In this document: in pieces, positions 1 to 10,859 of the stretch
Position numbering within the stretch: the stretch's first letter is position 1
How the letters are laid out: the number at the start of each line of letters is the position of its first letter
Origin: Bactrocera neohumeralis
Taxonomy: Eukaryota > Arthropoda > Insecta > Diptera > Tephritidae
Assembly (NCBI RefSeq): GCF_024586455.1
Contig: NC_065921.1
Span: 74,917,226 to 74,981,225, forward strand
Direction of reading: 5' to 3'
DNA length: 64,000 bases
Program-made: the position numbers and the translations under genes
The notes under the pieces: generated by a model
What the model was told of the DNA's origin: nothing
The model's database searches: none
The model's input: only the letters and a program-made list of their open reading frames with translations

Positions 1-789
1 AAAATGTAAGTGAGAAGTACCGCAAAGCAAGAGCGGAGAGTAAAACCTCATACTCATGCACGCACACACACAAATAAAAGCTTATTACAGCAGCCGCAAA
101 CCACACATTCATATATATCACATACACCTTGAGTTCATTATCAGCTGCCTGCTGCAGGTAACGGTAAAAGCAATATTTTATATTCGCTGCGAAGTCAAGG
201 AGAAGAAAACTGAAGGTTGAAATGTGCACAAGTGTGTGTGTGTCATCGTGCTTTACACCTTCTGTCTTGAGATTAAAATTTATTAAAAACACTGAAACGC
301 ATCATTTAACACTGAACGGCGAGCTGGGATAATTGGACGGATCATTAATACGCTCACCTGCAAGTGGGATTAAGGTACGTGCGATTCTGCAGGTTTTGAT
401 TGAGTTTGTGGTGTAAGAAAGTTGATTTAAAAATCAGACGAAACAAAAGAAAACTAAGAGTATTGGTTGAGTAAGTCCAATGTGAATGAGGAGGTTAGGT
501 CGCTATGGTAGGCTACTGAGCCAACCAAATCCAGTTTTGGCGGTTACGTACTAGTTCATGAAACAGTCATCGCTCAGGATCCCAGTGCTTGACATGAACT
601 TCAATAGGACAACCTCACTATCGATGTCCCTTCCTATGACTCATACCGTGCGATCCCTAAAAGTTAAATGTATTTTTCGGAACAAATACTTTAGTCATAC
701 TCCATTGTTTTCCTGGTGCCTTGCTGTTGACATTTCCTCTCACAGTTTCAAAGTGACACCTCTCACACGGTTATAGCCCAGTTTTCAAC
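1..789. other. No recognised gene; simple repeats
   Basis: I see no coding sequence here. There is a short CA run near 61-72 and a GT run at about 231-243. The stretch at 486-540 resembles the start of dispersed GGTTAGGT-type repeats seen at 24.9 and 57.7 kb. The small open frame at 558-776 has no recognisable motif and is probably chance. Confidence 0.5.
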
Positions 790-1186
790 AGCGTGCCAGT
801 TCTTACTTTTTGCTGTTTGGCGTCAATTGGAGATTCCAAGTGCAGCAGGTCCTTTTCCAACTGGTCTTTCCCACAAAGTGGAGGTCTTCCTATTCCTCTG
901 CTTCCCCGGCGGGTATTGCGTCGAATACTCTCAGAGCTGGAGTGTTTTCATACATTCGGACGACATGACTTAGTAGTCGCTGTCTCTTAATTCGATGAAC
1001 TATGTTAATGTCGTCGTATGTCTCGTACAGCTCATCGTTCGATCAAATACAGTATTCACCGTTGCCAATGCGCAAAGGACTACAAATCTTCCGCAGAACC
1101 TTTCTCTCAAAAACTCGAGATGTTGTCCTCCTCCATGCCTTCTCACCATATAATAGGACGGGGATGATGACTGACTTGTAAAGTTT
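790..1186 (-). mobile_element. RTE-like non-LTR retrotransposon, reverse transcriptase C-terminal relic
   Basis: Reading the minus strand gives KLYKSVIIPVLLYGEKAW, then RVFERKVLRKICSPLRIGNG, then (with frame changes) DDINIVHRIKRQRLLSHVVRM, a VFDAIPAG block and a GKTSWKRT block. This order (LLYG...W, FERK.LRKI, DI..RIK..RL.HV.RM, FDA.PAG) is what I know from the C-terminal part of RTE-type LINE reverse transcriptases in flies. Stops and frameshifts make it a dead 3' fragment. It is joined without a break to a different LINE at 1187. Family-level call is fairly secure; the exact clade is inference. Confidence 0.65.
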
Positions 1187-1590
1187 GGGAGGAAGGCCCT
1201 GGAAACGTGCTATTTCAACGGAGCCGAACCATAGGGAGAAAGGTGTTAGATGTGTAGGGTTACCAGGGTATGCAAAGCGGGGGTTATTGTGGATTAGGAG
1301 GAGTATAAATCTGCGACAGTATCCAGAACGAAGCTGCGCAAGCGTCACTCTCAATTTTCGCGGCAACTAGAGCTTTTCGTCTGCAATGGGTGGTGGTTTG
1401 ACTCCAAGTACGCTATTCATTGAAAGAAAGTCGGTGAAGGTGTTAATGGCTTCACTGTGAATAGCGGTCATTGCATGTCTGAAGTTAGCTGCGTCCAAAG
1501 TCTGGTCGGCGTATTGCTTATGTCATCGATGTAGTTAAGTAAAAACCGCTTGATGCTCCTGGAGGCGGTTGCGGTCCAAATAGGGATTGT
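1187..1590 (-). mobile_element. Jockey-like LINE, ORF2 C-terminal relic (minus copy)
   Basis: The minus-strand frame holds LRVTLAQLRSGYCRRF and then NPTHLTPFSLWFGSVEIARF. A plus-strand copy of the same family at 28.05-28.6 kb has LAQLRSGYRSRLHSYLYRIN and the same PTHLTPL.LW...VEIARF block. Upstream (higher coordinates) are degraded parts of YIDDIS, QYADQT, AIHS and LGVKPP that align with that copy. The C-terminal zinc-knuckle cysteines seen in the 28 kb copy are deleted here. This is a fragment with frameshifts; no function is expected. Confidence 0.65.
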
Positions 1591-1849
1591 AGGTTGATTT
1601 CTGCGAATGCATCTCAGCAGAAATTGCTTGGAGAGGAGTTCATTAGCTCCTTACTGGCAGCATCACTGTTCAGGTGTTCGATGGGAGACATCAAGAGATA
1701 TCCTGTCCGGAGTGCAACGTTCTGACATGTTTGTAGCTTTTTAGCCTGCGTTGCATTTTATTCGGTTGACATAATCGCCTAGCAGATTAGGTAAATCGGC
1801 GACCAGGGATCGGCTTCACACTACGTTTACTCTAGAGGATATTGTGCAT
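1591..1849. other. Unassigned, probably repeat-derived
   Basis: No open frame of note and no motif that I can name. It lies between two transposon relics and is probably further decayed element sequence. Confidence 0.3.
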
Positions 1850-2510
1850 GTACAAAGACGTTGTAAAGTGGGCACCGAAGACGTCTTTTCTGTGAGTTGA
1901 GTAACGAAGAAGACCCAATTGACTCTATCCGCTACGCGCGGAAAAATTGGAGCTAAGTCCACTGCTTTATGGAAGATTTTGCGGAAAGATCTTAGTTTGC
2001 GTGCTTAAAAAATCGAATCGTTTAAGAACGAACATCAAGCGCATCACACGATCGATGTATGGGCCACAAGCCAGTGTTGAAATGCTCTTACATCCTCAAA
2101 AAGTCACGGTTTGGTGTGCTCTATGGGCGGAGGGAATCAATCATATTTCTGCGAAAGTGAGGATTGCCTTAGGGCCCTAAGTACTGACTTTTTCTTGGCT
2201 GAACTGGAGGATGATAATGTGGACGACCTTCAGTTCCAAAAAGGCGACACTGAGTTTCATACAACCAACGAAACTATAAATTTATGGAAGGCAACTTTTT
2301 GTGGGAGCACTATCTCGCGTCGAGGTGCAAGATCGTGCGATTTAAAGGTTTTGGACCCTATTTTATGGCGTTATTTTAAGTTGCTGGTCTACGCAGCTAA
2401 GACTGAGACGAGGGACAAGCGAATATTCGGCGTGTTATTGCTTACATGGGTCCCAATTGTTGCAAAAAGTGATCGAAAATAGAGCTTCTCGGCCGGAATT
2501 TGTGCGAGCC
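1850..2510 (+). mobile_element. Tc1/mariner-superfamily (DUF4817/DDE_3 type) transposase relic, copy 1
   Basis: Pieces in order: STALWKILRKDLSL (helix-turn-helix end), LHPQKVTVWCALWAEGI, EDDNVDDLQFQKGDTEFHTT (degraded WFQQDGATxHT catalytic block), then RGARSCDLKVLDPILWRYFK and LLVYAAKTE (the CDLTPLDYFLWGYVK..VYA block). Stops and frameshifts break the frame. The same family is found again at 22.9, 27.2, 35.1 and 57.9 kb. The order of blocks is intact, so most of the transposase was once here. Confidence 0.75.
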
Positions 2511-2942
2511 AGCTGCAGCCGTGTCTTTGTATTCATATTTATCTTATACAAGGTATTTTTAACATATTCTGACTCCTAAATTTAAGGCTTGCTTAAGTTA
2601 CCACTGCAACCTACAATCCACGTAGAATTGTTCAATAAGCTTTATTCTTACTTACAAAATTTAAAAGTAATATGCAGAAATAATTCCATATTCCAATGAA
2701 TTAAATAAAAATCCAGTTCCAAATATCTAAAGGTTTGAGAATTGAATAATTATATTATAAATGACACATGTTATAATTTTATGAGTAAAAGTTTGCATAT
2801 TTAAATGTTGAAAAATGTAAAATGTCAGTTTGTAACAGAAATAATGCTAATGTCATTACATTGCAGTCAACGTTAAAATTTTTCTGATTTTAACATTGTC
2901 CAAAGTCCGCTTTGTAATATGCAAGCAAGCGAAAAGACAAGA
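2511..2942. other. AT-rich, nothing recognised
   Basis: No open frame above background and no repeat that I can define. It separates the transposase relic from the 164-bp tandem duplication. Confidence 0.4.
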
Positions 2943-3270
2943 CTACAGTATAATGCCTGTTAATTAGCAGTGATAAGCATAACATAGCCTAATGCTGCAA
3001 TCAGACACTGTGAGAGCCCGACAAAGCGATGTTAGTTTTTTCGTTTTTTCTTATTGTATACACGAATATTCCACTGTAAAGTAATTAAGCATGCACTGAC
3101 ATGTACCTACAGTATAATGCCTGTTAATTAGCAGTGATAAGCATAACATAGCCTAATGCTGCAATCAGACACTGTGAGAGCCCGACCAAGCGATGTTAGT
3201 TTTTTCGTTTTTTCTTATTGTATATACGAATATTCCACTGTAAAGTAATTAAGCATGCACCGACATGCAC
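2943..3270. repeat. 164-bp tandem duplication, two copies
   Basis: Copy 1 is 2943-3106 and copy 2 is 3107-3270. Both begin CTACAGTATAATGCC and end near GACATG(T/C)AC. They differ at only a few positions (for example CGACAAAG versus CGACCAAG and TATACACG versus TATATACG), so the duplication is much younger than the surrounding decayed elements. Each copy includes a T-rich block and an AATTAAGCATGCAC end. It may be a subterminal repeat of the Helitron relic next to it, but that is a guess. Confidence 0.9.
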
Positions 3271-3917
3271 CTGTTTATTGAAAATATTTGCAAATACAAT
3301 AAACAATGCAGTTGTTGTCTCCCTGGCTTAGAAAAAAGGAGAACAACATTTTCATTCATATTCTTCTGGGCTCGTGTTTCTGTCGCTATGCGTTGCAGTG
3401 TCGTCATATCATATATTCGTGGTTGTCGGTAATTACGCGACGGTTCGTGATCGTGATAGAAGTTTTTAGAATGTAAGTAAATTAATATTTATTGAAGTTA
3501 TTTTATGCTAATTATATAAATGTGAAGTGATAAATGTGTGTTGTGCTAAATAAATATGAATGTAATGTTAATTAATGAAAGTAAAAGAGTGTAAAGGTGC
3601 ATTGAGTGCCGCAGTGAAAAAAGTGCATATTTATTTAGCAAACATGTTATTGTTTGCAGATGAAAAAATGTGCTCTGTGTCATAACAAAGTGATGAAAAT
3701 AATAAAGTGAAGTGAGAAAAAGTATAATGTTTGCTTTTACAAAGTTATTTTGTTGTTTTACCATTAATATAAGTATGTATGTCTCGCGATCGTCTCGTAT
3801 AAAAATGTCTGCGTCGTACGAATAAAAAGTAGAATTTAAAAGCTTTATACAAATTGGTAAGTGCACGACTACATATGATATATATTTACATAAATATTTA
3901 TATGTTTATATACATAT
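3271..3917. other. AT-rich flank of the Helitron relic
   Basis: No coding signal. A good-looking splice donor (AGAAT|GTAAGT, near 3470) follows a short GC-richer stretch at 3370-3465, but there is no supporting open frame or promoter. On the minus strand this is downstream of the helicase C-terminus, so it may include the 3' end of that Helitron. Confidence 0.3.
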
Positions 3918-4325
3918 TTATTTACGTGCATAAGCACGGAAGTGTAAATACGATGGTATCAGAGGGATTCGGGGAATCAATACATCTTCTCCGGTACCAC
4001 ATCCTGTGAGTACTGTGCAATATATTTGTATTATGAAAGTTTTCAGTGATTTCACCATTAAATGCGTGCCATTGCGAAGTTTAGGTGGATTCGGGTTTTT
4101 TAATAAAATAACAGGACAACCTACTTTCAACATCATTTTGTGAGGAGGGAGTCCTGACGGGTTCAAAGAGTTTAGAAATTCTGTAGGAAAATGAACAGCT
4201 GCTATCAAATCGAGAACACCATCGACCGAGTAGTATATTTTCGTCGCCGCATCAATCAAGTTATTTACCTTAACTACTTCTTCGTTAGTTGGTGACAGAA
4301 TTGCTCTTTCTTTAAACCAAGATAT
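3918..4325 (-). mobile_element. Helitron/PIF1-type helicase, C-terminal relic
   Basis: The minus strand reads WFKERAILSPTNEEVVKVNN, then FPTEFLNSLNPSGLPPHK, GCPVILLKNPNPPKLRNGT and GEDVLIPRIPLIPS. These are the conserved C-terminal blocks of the SF1 helicase of insect Helitrons (AIL.P.N..V...N, PTEFLNSL...GLPPH.L.LK.G.P..LLRN....LCNGTR). A stop closes the frame at 3918, and the final residues are not conserved. It is the downstream half of the helicase at 4690-5290; the two are separated by a different repeat. Confidence 0.85.
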
Positions 4326-4334
4326 TGTCTATTT

Positions 4335-4689
4335 ACTTATGTTATCAATGACAGGCCATGGTCGTAATCAAAAGGGTTTCTCATTGGAGGCTGTCGATTA
4401 GTTTTCATTGGTACTGTTTTTTACGTGGCGGGTCTCAAACCCAGCGCACAACCCTGTGGAGGGCATGCTTCGCCTTCTCACTTTAGCTCGCCTTCAAACG
4501 GATGTTTCTTGGGCTACCCAGAGGATACTTGGTCTAAGACCGGAAGTCGTGAGCTGTTTGAGCCATATGTAAAAGAATCGTTTCGGGGCACTCCCAAGTG
4601 AATGGCGATCAGAGAACTTTCCTCACTTGCGTGAACTTCTACACCTGACTCTATCCTCCAAATCAGTATATACATACATTGTTGACTAA
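4335..4689. repeat. Dispersed repeat interrupting the helicase relic
   Basis: This stretch does not translate to helicase on either strand. It carries GGCGGGTCTCAAACCCAGCG and GCGAAGCATGCC-type sequence (on the minus strand, GGTTTGAGACCCGCC resembles a pol III B box). I believe it is a high-copy tephritid repeat, from memory of similar sequence. Its exact ends are not clear; 4500-4690 may include decayed helicase. Confidence 0.4.
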
Positions 4690-5290
4690 CTCTTGGATGT
4701 TGTCTATCAAAACACAAAGGTTTCCCAGGTTAATCCTTTCCTCACTTTGTGTTAACTTTCTATAGCCAACTTTTAGCAGCATCTCTGGAAATATACTGTT
4801 CTCACGTGAAGATGACGAAACCCTTATATTAGTTTTGAGCTTTAAATTATTGACATGTGGCCAAAGGTTAGATCTTTTTTGTCAGCACGTGTTTCTCGGC
4901 AAGTGTTCCTCGAGTCACAACTGGTAGGATTTGACGGAAATCTCCTGAGAACAGAATTGTATATCTACCCATAGGTGAATTTTTGTTGCGCAAATCGCGC
5001 ATTGTCCTATCTAGAGCTTCCACAGAGATCTTGTTTGACATGGCAGCTTTGTCCCAGACTATTAATGAGCAGTCACGCATCAATTTTCTTCCATTGCTCT
5101 GTTTAGAAGCACTACATACGCTGTTATTTCATCGGCGGGAGCTTGAATGTAGAATGTGGCCTCCTTCAAAAGCGTAGCGGCAATACCGAATGACGCAACA
5201 TCTAACGCAATTTTTCTGGTAGATCTCACTTTTTTTTAAAAAGCAGATTGATTAAAAATGTTTTTCCTGTACCTCCTGAAAAACATTCCC
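4690..5290 (-). mobile_element. Helitron/PIF1-type helicase, ATPase core relic
   Basis: On the minus strand the Walker A motif GGTGKT is encoded at 5259-5276 (context FSGGTGKTFLINLLFK). After a frameshift in an A run it continues IALDVASFGIAATLL and IQAPADEITAYVVLLNRA. A second frameshift leads into LIVWDKAAMSNKISVEALDR (Walker B region; the usual D-E is D-K here), then LFSGDFRQILPVVTRGT and LWPHVNNLKLKTNIRV. The order matches PIF1-like helicases of Helitrons. At least two frameshifts and a changed Walker B show that it is dead. Confidence 0.85.
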
Positions 5291-5599
5291 TTCATTGTTA
5301 TCAATTGTTGATAGTAATGCAGTATACAACTTTTTTCTGATCGATGTTTAATCGTGGCTCATCTTGAGCTATATTTTAAAAAGTCTCGTTTGAACGTATG
5401 ATCAAATCAAATTGTGAATTTTTAGTTTATAATTCGCGTGTTTTTCGTATCGATAAATTTTTCTTCTGTAAGTTGGTAGTACTTTTAGTGATATCTATGC
5501 TGAATTTCACGTCAAAATATTTATTAGTATTTGAGATACGCGTCGTTTTGTGAGGCTCTAAAAGTGAATTCTTCGATTTTTATTATGTGTCTGAATTTA
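5291..5599. other. AT-rich, nothing recognised
   Basis: No motif or open frame worth reporting. On the minus strand this should be upstream helicase sequence, but I cannot read it. Confidence 0.35.
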
Positions 5600-5924
5600 T
5601 TAAACAAAGAAGTGCGATAATGCACCATCTAACACTGTATTGGTTACTGCATTGGTTATTCATGATCATTTCGCCACATTCTCAACTAATATCGTGCCGC
5701 AACCACCGCATTCGCCTGATTTACGTTCATGTAACTTCTGGCTATTCAGCAAATTCACATGACCACTCTGAGGACACCATTTCGACTCAATTAAGGATAT
5801 AAAAGCCGAGTCGAAGAAGGCTCTGATGGCAATCACGACGGAGGATTTTTCCAAGTGAATTGATGACTGGCATAAGTGTATTGCAGCGGGAGGGGATTAT
5901 TTTGAAGGAGATTAAATGGACAAA
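5600..5924 (+). mobile_element. Mariner transposase C-terminal relic
   Basis: The translation gives DNAPSNT (second catalytic aspartate block), then PQPPHSPDLRSCNFWLFSKF (third catalytic block; the usual D of CDFFLF is N), then HHFDSIKDIKAESKKALMAI and CIAAGGDYFEGD. This is the end of a mariner-family transposase. A stop after DFSK, a short deletion after SKF and the D-to-N change show decay. A shorter piece of the same family lies at 34.25 kb. The end of the frame runs straight into a local minisatellite. Confidence 0.8.
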
Positions 5925-6049
5925 ATTCACCTTTCAATTTGATCATTCACCTTTCAATTTGATAATTCACCTTTCAATTTGATCATTCACCTTTCACTTT
6001 GATTATTCATTCACCTTTCAATTTGAACATTCACCTTTCAATTTGATCA
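5925..6049 (+). repeat. 20-bp minisatellite grown from a mariner tail
   Basis: ATTCACCTTTCAATTTGATC is repeated six times, with small variants (one unit has CACTTTG, one has an extra ATTC). The homologous mariner tail at 34427-34446 has a single copy of the same sequence, so the array expanded locally after insertion. Confidence 0.9.
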
Positions 6050-7339
6050 CAGTAGTAGATTGTTAAACATAAATCAAAACTTTACTAAAATTTAAAACAA
6101 AATATCTTCATATTCAATATTTTCGCATAACTTTATCCTCACTTAAATCATCTGAACCCTTTTAGATTATCCTAAATCCCCAATGCGGCTTTTAAAGCAA
6201 AACAAACCGAGTTGTCAAGGGTTGTTTGCCCCTAAATAAATAAAAACGAATCAGATATTTGCATTAACCGTTAACCATTAACCAGACACCCTTAACACAC
6301 AACGAGCCTTCATTCAGATAAGCAATAAGTTGAGCTTCCGGCAGATTGACATACAATTTGAGAACTCTTCAGGCCGCTGACACATGCGGATACATACAAC
6401 CGCACACTAACATTATATTCACATGGGAATTTACATATGTATATAATGCTATATATTTGTACATACATGGATTTTGCATAGTTGGCCGTGCTTGTCAAAC
6501 CTTTTCTGTGTGGGTGTCAAAATTGGGTTTCGCCTGAAAAATCTCTTCCTCAAAACTGTCAGCCAGTCTGATGGGCTGGCTGTCTGCTGTCCTTCCGCGT
6601 CTGCGATTTGGTACCAGACAAAGCTGAAGTGTAATATTGCATTGTAAGTAAACTAATTTCGTTGGTAATAAGTAAAATGTATGAGAGAGTACGCAAAACT
6701 GTAGGTTGACATGATGTGTTTATGAAGAACTCCTAAGCGTATGAGTGTTTTTTGTTCTGAAGTGTATGACAGTTTGCTTTAGTTGTGCTTACTGAGATTA
6801 AATCAGTAACCTAATGGTTCGGTTAGGCTAGGTGGCAGGGCTGTTCAATAAAGGTAATTTTAGACAGCTCTGAACGGTGGTCTTTTGTTACACCCAAACG
6901 TTCTAGCTACGTATGTAGGTTGCCTTTCATATTTCGGGATTAGCGAACCAATACAAATATTAATCATCAAAAAATGCTTTATTGTTTTTCAAAATAATCT
7001 GCATTAACGCAATAAATAGGAATAAAAAGAGATAATTCGCCACCAGTAATAACTTTGCGGTGGATTACTCTTCAAATCGATGTTTTGTGTGCTGCAGATG
7101 CAGTTCTTGCAGTCGAAGAGTGATTCATCCTGATTTCTTGAAAGACAACTGGCAAACAAGAGATTGTGTACTACACAGAATTTACTGTTTTGCGTTAACC
7201 GAGTGATATGATTCCGACATGTTCAGTTTTCTAAAAACAGGCAACCATTTGTTTGAAAGTTTCGTGCCCAAACATTTTTTTTTTGATTTAGCTTATTTTA
7301 AAAATGTAGTTGATTTCTTTACTTTCGGATGCATATGCG
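6050..7339. other. No recognised gene
   Basis: AT-rich unique-looking sequence. GGTTAGGCTAGGTGGCAGGG near 6820-6840 resembles the start of a dispersed fly repeat. Short open frames at 6310-6540 on both strands overlap each other and have no motif. Confidence 0.4.
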
Positions 7340-7344
7340 TATAT

Positions 7345-7790
7345 CCTTGTTTCATGTATCCTTGTTCTCATACAATTTTATAGACATGTTTTGAAAGTCA
7401 TCGGAATGTTTAAGCCTTTGTCTCGACCAAACGACTTGTTGTTTTTTAGTGGTCGACAATTTGTGTGGGATCGCACATGAGGAAATTATTAATATTAATA
7501 TTAGATAAATGTATGCTAAACCACTAATGTCTACAGTTGTCTCTATCTCACAGTAGGTCAAATGCCGATATTATATTATGTACAGAATCAACAGTTTCTG
7601 GATAAACCACTAATTTTGAATTTCCTTCACGACATTTGTCTTCGCGAGATCTACGACTACGATTGAATTCACCGTACCATCGTTGAACATTGGTGCTTAA
7701 TGAAGCTTCATCACCTAATATTGAATTAAGTTTATATACGCACTGTTGCTTAGTAATCCACGTCAAAAGTTGTAAAAAATAATCGCGCGA
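7345..7790 (-). mobile_element. Mariner transposase N-terminal relic
   Basis: The minus strand reads FDVNVxxWITKQQCVYKLNS-like sequence, then DEASLSTNVQRWYGEFNRSR (the mariner helix-turn-helix linker, normally DE.PS..TV.RWF.EFNRGR), then GNSKLVVYPETVDSVHNIIS. A frameshift leads to MTYCEIETTVDISG and IPHKLSTTKKQQVVWSRQRL. This is the DNA-binding half of a mariner transposase; the catalytic part is missing. The lineage differs from the mariners at 20, 24 and 53 kb. Confidence 0.75.
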
Positions 7791-8415
7791 AAATGTTAGC
7801 GATTTAATTCCTCTTTTTGGTCGAGAAGAATATTTTAAGTTACCGTCAAATGTGTCAAAACGTTCAGAATATATATATATCTATAATAACCAAAATGTCA
7901 ATCTTAATGCAAGAGTTGTGAGTTGCCAAACTGCAGCACCAGAGTTGCTAAATACCGAAATGTAAAAGGTAAAATACAAATGTGTGGCCAGACCCTCTTA
8001 GACCACAAATTTTTTAAGGTTGCTAATATCATAATATCAATCCCAGTCAATTCTTTAGGTTAGCGAAACTTATATCTATCAAATGCTTAATCTTCAAACG
8101 TGCAAAAGCTCTCAAATGGAGATCAAAGTCCTAGATAATTTCATCACGTTCTTCCATATTGCGTTGAGTTGATCTAGAGTTAAGTTCTCTCGATCTTTTC
8201 ATGTAGATCAGAAACAAATTAGCTCGCCTTCTTATTGCTTAATTTTATTAAGTTATCTTACATATTGTTTAGTATATATGACAGAAAACCAATCTACATA
8301 AAGTTCGAAAATCTTTATACTAAGGAAATTAAGAAGTAAGGTATTTATCATGATGTGGTGCACAATGAATTCCTTCCACCGAGCCAAACTGTCAATAAAT
8401 AACATTATTAAGTCT
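7791..8415. other. No recognised gene
   Basis: AT-rich. There is a short (TA)n run near 7869-7882. No coding motif. Confidence 0.4.
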
Positions 8416-8419
8416 TGGT

Positions 8420-8715
8420 TTCTCCATCACGATTATTCATGTTATACCGCATTAGGTCTTCGCCCCAAATACACGACTCAGATCGCTTCGAAACCATTGT
8501 ATTCGCCTGGATTAGTGTGATTTTTGGATACTCAATTTACTCTAAAGTCCAATGCGAGGTTCCCGTTTGAGGAAATAAAAAACCGAATAAAAGAAGGTCT
8601 TGAAGGCAATACCGGAAAAAAAACTATTCCGACCGCTAATTTTGAAGGGTATGGAATTGATTTGAAAGGCTAGATAGTATGTGGGCTGGGAAGTGTGCTG
8701 CACTAATTATATTCA
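8420..8715 (+). mobile_element. Mariner-like transposase C-terminal relic, strongly decayed
   Basis: The plus strand reads FLHHDYSCYTALGLRPKYTT (degraded HHDNASSHTAL), then ASKPLYSPGLV (degraded QPPYSPDLAP), FPFEEIKNRIKEGLEG and ANFEGYGIDLKG. This order is the DDE C-terminus of a mariner-like element. Several stops are present and catalytic residues are lost. Confidence 0.6.
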
Positions 8716-9029
8716 TTAATAGTCTACACCAGTATATGCATTAAGATATCTTGAGTATAAAATAAGTTATAGGCTCTGAGGCCTCCATGTTCGGGACCTA
8801 GGGGATCGAAACGTAGTTAACGGAATTCAAAAACTTTTAAATATGATTTGCTAAATACACAAGGTTGGACAACGAAGAATACTTAACTTGTTCAAAGCTT
8901 TCAAAATCACTGAGGATTCCATGGAATCTTCATTGATACCACCCATCTTGTCATCCGGTATTAGGTGACCTACAGCATCGGCGACAGAAGAGTAGGTCAT
9001 GATTATTACTAACGTGAATTCATAACTAA
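8716..9029. other. No recognised gene
   Basis: Nothing identifiable; probably flank of the ORF1 relic that follows. Confidence 0.35.
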
Positions 9030-9790
9030 TTTATAAGCCGTTTTTTGCTGGCGGTTCCATGGATTCTTTGATTAGTATCAACTGCATCGTGACCCTTTCA
9101 GTCTCCAAGCCAGATTCTACTGCGGGGTTTCCGGGAAAGTTAGCGAATTTTCTTTCTATTTGAAACTTTAGATTACAGGCTCTCATGAGCTGCATAATCT
9201 GGTCCGGCTGCGATGGCTTTAGCAGCTGCATACAGTTGGACCGATCTTTCGTTGTCACACGCAATCATTTTGTTTTAGCCCCGGTACCAGACGGCATCAG
9301 TGGATAACATGCACGACCTTCATCAGCGCAATGTGTACCCACTTCCATTGCATTCGTGGATCCTTCGGGATCACCTTCATCCAGCACACCAATGATAATG
9401 CGGTTCCGGGTCACATCAGTAAATGATTTAAACATTGTCTTTGGTCTTTTAGTTGACGTCTGAACATATTTATCTCACCTCTGTCTTTTAGCTGGCGCTG
9501 CTGGCGGTTCCAGCTTAATCAATGGACTGCTGAAGCTCTTTTGTAAGCTCATCATTGGTTGTCAATCGCAGCTGTACCCTTCTGAATAGGTTGCATTAAG
9601 ATTCTCCGGGTACCTTGCTTTAGCTGGTCATCGACCATAAAAATAGGCCATTCTTTGGCAGAATCACTAGTAACAGCTCACTTTTGGCATTCTCTTTCCC
9701 TCCCTGCTTTGCAGTCATACTTTACACCCAGACCAAGTTAAGCTACCATCTTTGTGCTGACTACTTTCGAGCTTTTTGAAAACGCCGCGA
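9030..9790 (-). mobile_element. LINE ORF1 (DUF4780-like) relic
   Basis: The minus strand reads NRIIIGVLDEGDPEGS, a region ending RVTTKDRSNCMQLLK, then PSQPDQIMQLMRACNL, ETERVTMQLILIKESMEP and PPAKNG. DUF4780 proteins, which are ORF1/gag-like proteins of arthropod retrotransposons, have the order V(I/V)GV.D.G.PEG, CDD.RS..LYK, P....IL.LL..CNP.LPT and LL..ESL.P. I see that order here with stops and frameshifts. A second, separate ORF1 relic with this domain lies at 30.84-32.04 kb. Confidence 0.65.
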
Positions 9791-10859
9791 AGTACTGTAT
9801 ATTCATGCTTCTCTCCCTTTAACTGCTCGTTAATACAGCAATTTTTTCCAAAGACATACAAACACACCTTTGCCACGGACGATTCAGATCGTCAATCAAT
9901 CGATTTAGTCGCTTAACCTGTGACGGGCTCACCGCACACGCACCCATGCAAAAAACTATATGTGGTTTGTGGTGTGCGCGCCTGCCGGTGTGTTTGCGTG
10001 GCTGTCTGTCGTACAAGGTCCATAAGCACCTGTCAACGGGGGCATAGTTGGCCGGCTTGTTTATTTAACCTGGCAGGGGTTCACGAGTTAATATCAAACA
10101 TTTGTTCATAATAATCGCAGCCTTTCACTCGCCTTGCCACACCGCAACACGCATACGGGCACGGCGCGTTGCCCCCTCACATTATTGCAATTGATTGCTG
10201 CCGTTGCTCATTTCCGGTGCCTTCGACAACGACTTGGTTGTGCATGTATGTGTGCATTTCCCCCTCATTGCTGTTAATATTAAACACATCACTTGCATGT
10301 GTATTTGTTTTTACTGCTGGAGTTGCCGTGGCAAGTTTGTGGGACCCTATCCTTCTCCTTCTTATTTTCGTTCTCCCCGATTGCCACTGTTTGCTTTGTA
10401 CCTTCCGCCTGGGAAACTTATTTGCTTGGCTTTCGTGTTGTGACCGGTTTCATTTGCTGCTGGCTGTTATCTGTCGGTTTATCAGTATTTCTGTCCGTCC
10501 ATCGATATGTTAGTGTCCTTGTATTTGCTTGCTTTGGTAAATATGTGGGTGCATGTTTAGTTTGGCAACTATGTACCGTTATTTGTTTGTTGGTGTTGAT
10601 AGTTCTGGTGTTTCTCTAAGCGGTTTACCGTTAGCGCTTGAGCAGATTTGCGAGAATTTGTTCTTGTTTAGTATGGTAGACGATATGTAATAGTTTGCAT
10701 TTTTTTTTTCATTTCTTGAATTTCCATTTTTTCACGGAGTTTAAATTTTTTTATAGCTGAAAAATGGAACAAAGCTTTTGAAGAAAAATTCAACTATTTT
10801 AAGCTAAGTAAAAAAGTGAATTTATCTTCTTTTTCCTTAACTTAATCACTCTAATTTTT
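9791..10859. other. Unique-looking sequence without a clear gene
   Basis: GC content is higher than in the flanks and long open frames overlap on the plus strand (10169-10619). Their translations are rich in Leu, Cys and Phe, lack a recognisable domain, and overlap in three frames, so I take them as chance. This could be intronic or intergenic host DNA. Confidence 0.4.

Noticed and set aside
3370..3475. Possible short noncoding exon ending AGAAT|GTAAGT
   Set aside because: The donor is good but there is no matched promoter, open frame or conservation evidence.
10169..10619. Overlapping plus-strand frames encoding hydrophobic Cys/Leu/Phe-rich peptides
   Set aside because: Three frames are open over the same bases, no signal or domain is recognisable, and composition explains them.
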